Below are positions 59,115-64,000 of a stretch of DNA of 64,000 nt, in pieces. This DNA comes from an uncultured Eubacteriales bacterium. GTDB taxonomy: Bacteria; Bacillota; Clostridia; Oscillospirales; Oscillospiraceae. A model generated the notes under the pieces. That model worked only from the letters and a program-made list of their open reading frames with translations, did not search any database and was not told the origin of the DNA. A program made the translations under genes and the position numbers. Every line of letters starts with the position of its first letter. The first letter of the stretch is position 1. The stretch is from NCBI GenBank assembly GCA_949296115.1, contig CASFNR010000016.1, positions 21,214 to 85,213 of the forward strand, written 5' to 3'.

Positions 59115-59978
59115 ATGGATTATGAGAAAATCGAAAAGGCCGACGCCCGCCGGGCTGCGGTTCGGAAGGCCCTGACTTACCTGCTGCTGTCGGTGTGGGC
59201 TTTGGCGGTGCTGTTCCCCTTCTACTGGATGGTTCTCACCAGCGTGAAAGGCTACGGTGCCTACAACTCCGAGTGGATTCCCCAGCTGTACACCCTCTCC
59301 CCCACCCTGGAAAATTACACCCAGGCCTTCACCCAGGTGCCCCTGGCCGGATACTTCGTCAACACCATTATCTTCACCCTGGCTACCACGGCCCTGATGC
59401 TGATTGTCACTGTTCTGGCGGCATTTGCCTTCGCCCGGCTGAATTTCCGGGGCCGGGATCTGGCCTTCACCCTGTTCCTGTCTCTGATGATGATTCCCAC
59501 GGAGCTGGTGGTAATTACCAACTTCGTCACCATCACCAACTGGGACCTGCGCAACACCTTCCTGGGTCTGATTCTGCCCAGCGTCACGTCGGTATTTTAC
59601 ATCTACCTGCTGAAGGAGAACTTCGCCCAGATTCCCGACGAGCTGTACTATGCCGCCAAGGTGGACGGCACTTCCGACCTGAAGTACCTGTGGAAGGTGC
59701 TGATTCCCATCTGCCGCCCCACCATCATCACCATCACCATTCTGAAGGTCATCGAGTGCTGGAACTCCTATATCTGGCCCCGGCTGATTACCGATGACCA
59801 GGCCTATTTTCTGGTGTCCAACGGCATCCAGGAAATCCGGGAGAACGGCTTCGGCCGGGAAAATATTCCCGCCATGATGGCGGCGGTGGTGGTCATCTCC
59901 CTGCCGCTGATTGTGCTGTTCCTGATTTTCCGCCGGAAAATTATGGCGGGGGTTTCCAGAGGAGGGGTGAAGGGATGA
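59115..59978 (+). CDS. CUT1-type sugar ABC importer permease (MalG/UgpE-like)
   Basis: A 287-residue permease with six hydrophobic segments; FPFYWMVLTSVKG near the N-terminus and the EAA loop YYAAKVDGTSDLKYLWKVLI are typical of MalG-type partners. GAGGAGG precedes the ATG. Its stop overlaps the binding-protein start by four bases. Confidence 0.94.
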   Translation: MDYEKIEKADARRAAVRKALTYLLLSVWALAVLFPFYWMVLTSVKGYGAYNSEWIPQLYTLSPTLENYTQAFTQVPLAGYFVNTIIFTLATTALMLIVTVLAAFAFARLNFRGRDLAFTLFLSLMMIPTELVVITNFVTITNWDLRNTFLGLILPSVTSVFYIYLLKENFAQIPDELYYAAKVDGTSDLKYLWKVLIPICRPTIITITILKVIECWNSYIWPRLITDDQAYFLVSNGIQEIRENGFGRENIPAMMAAVVVISLPLIVLFLIFRRKIMAGVSRGGVKG

Positions 59979-61561
59979 AAAAATACGCTGCCTTTCTTCT
60001 GTCCGTTGTGCTGCTTCTCGCCCTCACCGGCTGCCATGGCTCCCGGGAAAAAGCTGCCTTTGTCATCCCCTCGGGATTCGACACCGCCCGGGATTACGAA
60101 ATCACCTTCTGGGCCAAAAACGATACCAATATGGCCCAGGTGAACATCTACAAGCAGGCCATTGCGGATTTTCAGGCGCTGTATCCCAATATCACCGTGA
60201 ACCTGCGGCTGTACACCGACTACGGCAAAATCTACAACGACGTCATCACCAACATCGCCACAGACACCACCCCCAACGTGTGCATCACCTACCCGGACCA
60301 CATCGCCACCTACCTCACCGGTGCGGATACAGTGGTGCCCCTGGACGACCTGTTCGCCGACCCCAGATACGGTCTGGGGGGCAGTGAGGTTCGGTTCGAT
60401 GGGCCGACGCAGGAGGAAATTATTCCCAAATTTTTGCAGGAGTGCCGGTTTAACGGCTCCTGCTATGCCGTTCCCTTCATGCGTTCCACGGAAGCCTGCT
60501 ATGTGAACAAGACCTATGTGGAAAAGCTGGGTTACACTTTGCCGGAGACCCTGACCTGGGACTTCGTCTGGGAAGTTTCCGAGGCCGCCATGGCCCAGAG
60601 CAGCGACGGAACCTACCTGGTCAACGGGCAGAAGGTGCTGATTCCCTTCATCTACAAGTCCACGGACAACATGATGATCCAGATGCTCCGGCAGCTGGAC
60701 GCCGGCTACTCCACCGCCCGGGGAGACATCCAGATCTTCAACGACACCACCCGCTCCCTGCTGTACACCATCGCCCAGCACACTGCCACAGGGGCATTCA
60801 ACACCTTCAAGCTGGCGGGGTACCCTGCCAACTTCCTCAACGCCGGGCAGTGCATCTTTGCCATCGACTCCACCGCCGGCGCCACCTGGATGGGCTCCGA
60901 CGCCCCTTTGGTGGACATCGCAGAAGAGAAGCTGGTGCCATTCGAGACCGCCGTCATGACCATCCCCCAGTTTGACCCGGAGAATCCAAAAATGATTTCC
61001 CAGGGTCCCTCGGTGTGTATTTTCCAGAAGGAGGATCCCCAGGAAGTGCTGGCCTCCTGGCTGTTTACCCAATATCTGCTGACCAATTCCGTGCAGATTG
61101 CCTATTCCCAGACGGAAGGCTACGTTCCCGTGACCTCCAAGGCCCAGTCCTCGGCGGAATATCAGGACTATCTCAGCCGCCGGGGGGAGGATGACGACAC
61201 CTACTATTCCGTGAAAATCGACGCCGCCCGGCTTCTGCTGGACAACACGGACAACACCTTCGTTACCTCGGTGTTCAACGGCTCTACCTCGCTGCGCAAC
61301 GCCGCGGGGCAGCTGATTGAGGACGTAAACAAGTCCGTCCGGCGGGGGCAGACGGTGGATGACGCCTACCTGGACGACCTGTTCGAGGAGGTCTCCGCCT
61401 TGTATCGTCTGGACCAGATCACTGCATCCGAGGGGGAAACGGAACTGGGTCCTCTCCCCGGTGCCTCCAAAGCCCTGCTGGCCGCCCTGGCAGTCTGTTG
61501 GGCCGCAATGGGAATCTACGCCCTGGCGGAGCGGCGGAAGAAGCGGAAGCAGGCGGCCTGA
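59975..61561 (+). CDS. Family 1 solute-binding lipoprotein with a C-terminal membrane anchor
   Basis: A 528-residue extracellular binding protein: lipobox LTGC (Cys20), family 1 fold from about 40 (ITFWAKNDTNMAQV, PNVCITYPDHIATYL, AVPFMRSTEACYVNK). Unusually it also ends in a hydrophobic segment (about 500-520, ALLAALAVCWAAMGIYAL) and a basic tail RRKKRK, so both ends appear membrane-linked. It overlaps the permease gene by four bases. It carries the importer's substrate specificity; sugar ligand unknown. Confidence 0.9.
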   Translation: MKKYAAFLLSVVLLLALTGCHGSREKAAFVIPSGFDTARDYEITFWAKNDTNMAQVNIYKQAIADFQALYPNITVNLRLYTDYGKIYNDVITNIATDTTPNVCITYPDHIATYLTGADTVVPLDDLFADPRYGLGGSEVRFDGPTQEEIIPKFLQECRFNGSCYAVPFMRSTEACYVNKTYVEKLGYTLPETLTWDFVWEVSEAAMAQSSDGTYLVNGQKVLIPFIYKSTDNMMIQMLRQLDAGYSTARGDIQIFNDTTRSLLYTIAQHTATGAFNTFKLAGYPANFLNAGQCIFAIDSTAGATWMGSDAPLVDIAEEKLVPFETAVMTIPQFDPENPKMISQGPSVCIFQKEDPQEVLASWLFTQYLLTNSVQIAYSQTEGYVPVTSKAQSSAEYQDYLSRRGEDDDTYYSVKIDAARLLLDNTDNTFVTSVFNGSTSLRNAAGQLIEDVNKSVRRGQTVDDAYLDDLFEEVSALYRLDQITASEGETELGPLPGASKALLAALAVCWAAMGIYALAERRKKRKQAA

Positions 61562-61626
61562 CGGGGAACCATCCCGGTCAAAAGGAAAGAAACTGTTCCG
61601 GAACCATGAACTTTTTGACAAAACCG

Positions 61627-61654
61627 TTGATTTCTGCAATTCCTGTTGTATAAT
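61627..61654 (+). promoter_or_regulatory. Promoter of the OB-fold-like lipoprotein gene
   Basis: TTGATT (61627-61632) and TATAAT (61649-61654), 16-base spacer, about 50 bases before the ATG. A consensus TTGACA at 61615 is too far from the -10 to pair with it. Confidence 0.65.
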
Positions 61655-61702
61655 GGGAGCGTGCACACGCACAGCATTACCCGATCAAAAGGAGAAGAAA
61701 AC

Positions 61703-62530
61703 ATGAAAAAGTTTGTAGCAATGCTGCTGGTTCTGACCATGGTTCTGGCTTTTGCCGCCTGCGCCAAGACCGACACCACAGAGACCACTGCTGTGGAAAC
61801 CACCGCTGCCGCTGTGGAGACCACTGCCGCCGCTGTGGAGGAAACCACCGCTGCCACTGAGAGCACTGAAGCTGCTGCCGTGGCCGTGATGACCCACGAG
61901 GAGTACCTGGCCGCCGCCATCGACGATCAGGTCTGCGTGGAGACCTATGTCCAGGCCCATCAGTCCTGGTGGGAGGACAAGATCACCGTCTACTGCCAGA
62001 GCCCCGAGGGCGCTGTGTTCGCCTATGACATGGCCTGCTCCGAGGAGGACGCTGCCAAGCTGGTTCCCGGCACCAAGATCCGCATCACCGGCTACAAGGC
62101 TGAATGGTCCGGCGAAGTGGAGATCATGGACGGCACCTTCGAGTTCGTCGAGGACGGCGATACCTACATTGCCGAGGCTCTGGACGTGACCGAGCTGCTG
62201 GGCACCGACGAGCTGATCGCTCATCAGAATGAGTTCGTGACCTTCACCGGTCTGACCGTGGAGCCCAGCACCGATGCCAACGGCAACGAGGCTGCCTTCC
62301 TGTACAGCTGGGACGGCTCCGGCCAGCAGGGTGACGATCTGTACTTCAACGTGTCCGTCAACGGCGAGACCTACAACTTCTGTGTAGAGTCCTACCTGTG
62401 CGGCGCTGACACCGATGTGTACAAGGCTGTCGAGGCCCTGCAGGTTGGCGACGTCATCAACGCCGAGGGCTTCCTGTACTGGTACGAGGGTGTGAACCCC
62501 CACATCACGGCTGTATCCGCAGCAGAGTAA
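61703..62530 (+). CDS. Lipoprotein with Thr/Ala/Glu-rich linker and OB-fold-like domain
   Basis: A 275-residue secreted lipoprotein: signal peptide and lipobox FAAC (Cys20), then a low-complexity ETTA/AVETTA linker to about 60, then a globular domain with two OB-like halves (TKIRITGYKAEWSG around 125-140 and VGDVINAEGFLYWYEGVNPH near the end). This OB-type pattern resembles NigD/tRNA-anti-like extracellular domains; precise function unknown. It has its own promoter and strong terminator. Codon use is highly biased, suggesting good expression. Confidence 0.82.
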   Translation: MKKFVAMLLVLTMVLAFAACAKTDTTETTAVETTAAAVETTAAAVEETTAATESTEAAAVAVMTHEEYLAAAIDDQVCVETYVQAHQSWWEDKITVYCQSPEGAVFAYDMACSEEDAAKLVPGTKIRITGYKAEWSGEVEIMDGTFEFVEDGDTYIAEALDVTELLGTDELIAHQNEFVTFTGLTVEPSTDANGNEAAFLYSWDGSGQQGDDLYFNVSVNGETYNFCVESYLCGADTDVYKAVEALQVGDVINAEGFLYWYEGVNPHITAVSAAE

Positions 62531-62544
62531 TCCATCTCACAACG

Positions 62545-62583
62545 CAGCCCCCCAAAGGCGTTGCCTTTGGGGGGCTGTTTTTT
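62545..62583 (+). terminator. Intrinsic terminator of the lipoprotein gene
   Basis: A perfect 15-bp stem (62545-62559 with 62563-62577; core CAGCCCCCCAAAGG) with a three-base loop and a T-run at 62578-62583. Confidence 0.92.
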
Positions 62584-62623
62584 CTGTCATTCGCAAGTGA
62601 TCAATAACCACCCGGGCAGTATA

Positions 62624-62656
62624 AAACGGCAGTCTCCGTTCGGGAGACTGCCGTTT
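62624..62656 (-). terminator. Intrinsic terminator of the small minus-strand unit
   Basis: AAACGGCAGTCTCC (62624-62637) pairs with 62643-62656. On the minus strand it starts seven bases after the 57-residue ORF stop and is followed by TTTTA, as expected for the end of that transcript. Confidence 0.8.
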
Positions 62657-62663
62657 CAATTAC

Positions 62664-62837
62664 TCAGATGTTTTCTTTGCTTTTCCAATCAAGCATTCCT
62701 GCAGGATATATGGATTCCAAGGCATCAGGGCCTTCAGATCCTTGTGCGCCGGAGATTTCTCCAAATGGGGAAACTCCCTCCTCCAGAGAAAATAGCTTCG
62801 TACAATACCGGAACCCTACCGCAGCTTTGCTGGTCAC
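62664..62837 (-). CDS. Small 57-residue ORF coupled to a membrane protein gene
   Basis: A GTG at 62837 overlaps the upstream stop (ATGTGA) and opens a 57-codon frame ending at TGA 62664, just before a terminator. The product starts VTSKAAVGFRYCTKLFSLEE and ends YPAGMLDWKSKENI; it is polar, acidic in the middle and has one cysteine. No family recognised. Position after a small membrane protein and before a dedicated terminator is like that of signal-peptide precursors such as AgrD, but no AgrD motif is clear. Expression is unproven. Confidence 0.45.
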   Translation of the reverse strand: MTSKAAVGFRYCTKLFSLEEGVSPFGEISGAQGSEGPDALESIYPAGMLDWKSKENI

Positions 62838-63100
62838 ATATTCTTTTTCCTGCAGTACATCTCGTGGGCCGCAATGACGATTGCAGAAGCCACAAGGGTA
62901 CCATAAAACAGCAGCGCAACCGAGTCGTTATGCCCGAGCAGACACAGAGTAAGCAAACTGAAATTCAAGCAAAATAATGGTACCCTCAGTAGAAGCCGCC
63001 TTTTGTTCCAACCATGTTTGTAGTTCGGCAAACACGTTAATACGGATACAAGCATTACCCCGCAAGCAAAGAATGCCGACATAGTCTCTCCGATACTCAT
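62834..63100 (-). CDS. Small membrane protein, 88 residues (possible AgrB-like remnant)
   Basis: ATG at 63100 has AAGGAGG seven bases upstream; an earlier ATG at 63106 is too near that site. The product has three hydrophobic stretches (AFFACGVMLVSVLTCL, LLLRVPLFCLNFSLLTLCLL, VALLFYGTLVASAIVIAA) and a basic connector YKHGWNKRR. This layout recalls the C-terminal half of AgrB peptide-processing membrane proteins, but the catalytic His/Cys part of AgrB is not present, so it would be at most a fragment. GC is lower than in the flanking genes. It has a promoter candidate and ends in overlap with the 57-residue ORF. Confidence 0.6.
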   Translation of the reverse strand: MSIGETMSAFFACGVMLVSVLTCLPNYKHGWNKRRLLLRVPLFCLNFSLLTLCLLGHNDSVALLFYGTLVASAIVIAAHEMYCRKKNM

Positions 63101-63239
63101 AAACATGCCTCCTTAAAACGACGCATCTGCACAAGTTGCGTTACTGCGCCCGATAGGCATCCCGCACCGCCATCACGTCTCCCATTTGACACCATCCTTA
63201 TGCGTTTTCTCCAAAAACTCACCGTGATTTTTTAAGTTT

Positions 63240-63267
63240 AGGATATTGTCTCACATCACAAAGTCAA
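63240..63267 (-). promoter_or_regulatory. Promoter candidate of the small minus-strand unit
   Basis: On the minus strand TTGACT (complement of 63262-63267) and TATCCT (complement of 63240-63245) are 16 bases apart, giving a leader of about 130 bases before the small membrane protein gene. That leader contains a possible 14-codon ORF. Confidence 0.5.
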
Positions 63268-63284
63268 ATGTCAGGCGGGCGGTT

Positions 63285-63308
63285 ATTGAACGATTACTGT
63301 CATTCAAT
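63285..63308. promoter_or_regulatory. Inverted repeat upstream of the small unit
   Basis: ATTGAACGA and TCATTCAAT (one mismatch) separated by six bases, about 18 bases upstream of the candidate -35 box and overlapping the stop codon of the zinc-ribbon gene. It could be an activator or repressor site. Confidence 0.35.
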
Positions 63309-63579
63309 GCTTTTTCAGGGAGGACACGTCCCCGTGGTCGCCGCACCAGCCGCACGCCCACCGGTTTCCCTGAATCCGGATGGGACTTCCGCAGTGGGGG
63401 CACCGAGGCGCATGGGAGGCAGGGTGTTCTTCCTCCTCCCGGTCTGAAAACACCCACTGGACAAACCCTGCCACCGGCACGAATATCACCCCCACCACCA
63501 GCGCCACCGCCGGATTTCCCGTCAGTACCGTGAGAATCAGCATTACTGCCAGACAAATCCCCAGAAGCTTATAGAACAT
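63304..63579 (-). CDS. Small membrane protein with C-terminal zinc ribbon
   Basis: A 91-residue protein: two hydrophobic segments (about 4-22 and 26-48) followed by an acidic linker and a four-cysteine zinc ribbon (CPHCGSPIRIQGNRWACGWCG). The ATG at 63579 follows GGAGGAAAGGGG. Membrane-tethered zinc ribbons of this size are common in Clostridia; function unknown. Confidence 0.75.
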   Translation of the reverse strand: MFYKLLGICLAVMLILTVLTGNPAVALVVGVIFVPVAGFVQWVFSDREEEEHPASHAPRCPHCGSPIRIQGNRWACGWCGDHGDVSSLKKH

Positions 63580-63686
63580 AGGATGCGCCCCTTTCCTCCG
63601 TGATTTTCTGCTTTCATCATACCACATTTTCCGCCCGCTGCACAGAAAATTTTCCATGCAGCCCGTTTCCTGCCTGTCCGAAATGC

Positions 63687-63720
63687 AAAAATGCCGCCCC
63701 GGGATGATCCCGGGGCGGCA
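63687..63720 (-). terminator. Terminator of the PTS gene
   Basis: TGCCGCCCCGGGA (63692-63704) pairs with 63708-63720 around a three-base loop; read on the minus strand it is followed by TTTTT. Confidence 0.88.
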
Positions 63721-63765
63721 AGCCTCTGCCGTGTGGGCCGCAGCAAAGGATTTTTTCAGGCAGTT

Positions 63766-64000
63766 TTACTTCGCCAGCTTCTTGAACTCGTCAAAGACGA
63801 ACTGCACCTTGGGTCCGATGACCACCTGAACGGAGGTCTTGCCCGGACGGATGACGCCGGAGGCGCCGGAGGACTTGATCTTCTTCTCATCCACCAGCAG
63901 ACGGTCCTTGACTTCCAGTCTCAGACGGGTGATGCAGTGGTCGATGGAGGTCAGGTTCTCCTTGCCGCCCACGCCTTCCAGAATGATCTGGGCCATGGTG
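63766..64000 (-). CDS. Glucose-family PTS permease, C-terminal EIIB domain (partial)
   Basis: The frame runs off the right edge without a stop, so only the C-terminal 77 residues are seen. They form an EIIB domain of the glucose/N-acetylglucosamine PTS family: ILEGVGGKENLTSIDHCITRL-type segment, with the phosphorylated cysteine in DHCITRLRLEV, followed by GASGVIRPGKTSVQVVIGPK. The ATG at 63996 is probably internal. The rest (EIIC) should lie beyond the window. Such permeases import and phosphorylate glucose or GlcNAc; nagB in this window could use the latter. Confidence 0.9.
   Translation of the reverse strand, partial: TMAQIILEGVGGKENLTSIDHCITRLRLEVKDRLLVDEKKIKSSGASGVIRPGKTSVQVVIGPKVQFVFDEFKKLAK

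Noticed and set aside
61470-61558. Possible LPXTG-like sortase signal (LPGAS) in the sugar-binding lipoprotein
   Set aside because: The motif does not fit sortase consensus and the protein already has a lipobox; a plain membrane anchor is the simpler reading.
59804-61672. 622-codon minus-strand open frame
   Set aside because: Antisense to the sugar-binding lipoprotein gene; no support.
63100-63165. 14-codon or 32-codon ORF in the leader of the small membrane protein
   Set aside because: A ribosome-binding-like AAGGATGG is present, but the peptides are too short and unremarkable to call as genes.

Overview
The window is GC-rich, densely packed bacterial chromosome with Firmicutes/Clostridia features: an AUG-dominated gene set with strong AGGAGG-type ribosome binding sites, TTGACA/TATAAT promoters, a T-box leader, a short-form HisG with its HisZ partner, a YerC/HisR-type TrpR-family gene at the head of the his operon, an ECF S-component, SdpR/SdpI-type genes, and a lysyl-tRNA synthetase carrying an extra C-terminal tRNA-binding domain. 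Taken together this suggests an anaerobic gut-type Clostridium relative, probably Oscillospiraceae-like (inference from gene content and composition; no rRNA is present to prove it). No rRNA, tRNA, IS element, prophage or CRISPR array was found.

Layout. 1-6.2 kb: the end of a molybdenum-hydroxylase accessory operon (MocA-type nucleotidyltransferase fused to a ModE-like HTH, histidine phosphatase, XdhC, small NTPase, DUF4213/DUF364 protein) that runs by start/stop overlaps into a FecCD-type metal/oxyanion importer. 6.2-13.2 kb: ordinary single genes (anion permease, two MATE pumps, an ECF S-component, nagB, galE). 13.2-15.2 kb (minus): a solenoid-like protein of repeated VNGS segments, an overlapping sigma-70-family factor and a 33-codon ORF whose ribosome binding site is locked in a hairpin. 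15.2-22.8 kb (minus): a complete his operon hisR-ZGDCBHAF-IE with a perfect operator inside its promoter. 23-36.4 kb (plus): the branched-chain amino acid block ilvE, then a T-box-controlled ilvA-leuA-leuC-leuD-leuB-ilvB-ilvN-ilvC-ilvD, ending with an overlapping DUF815 AAA+ ATPase. 36.4-43.7 kb: a GntR/YtrA-controlled ABC exporter, a nitroreductase, an SdpR-YhfC-SdpI operon, then greA-lysS.

43.9-56.95 kb looks like an accessory island with visibly lower GC and different codon use. On the minus strand: iclR, gntR, uxaA-type dehydratase, LarA-like protein, a complete LIV-type ABC transporter, a short-chain dehydrogenase and a beta-propeller-like protein. Divergently on the plus strand: KDPG-type aldolase and KDG-type kinase. 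Together they form a plausible uptake and catabolic route for a hydroxy or sugar acid, ending in KDG phosphorylation and aldol cleavage. 57-61.6 kb: a four-gene CUT1-type sugar importer. 61.7-64 kb: an OB-fold-like lipoprotein, a small two-ORF minus-strand unit (88-aa membrane protein plus 57-aa peptide), a zinc-ribbon membrane protein and the end of a glucose-family PTS permease.

The most unexpected observations are: (i) three universally conserved proteins, HisA, GreA and LysRS, each appear to lack about 13-20 residues of a conserved segment, always in frame; (ii) the tiny ORF/sigma/VNGS-solenoid cassette with a duplicated 21-base leader and a sequestered ribosome binding site; (iii) the small membrane protein/peptide unit near 62.7-63.1 kb; and (iv) several long, nearly perfect operators that tie local regulators to their own promoters.
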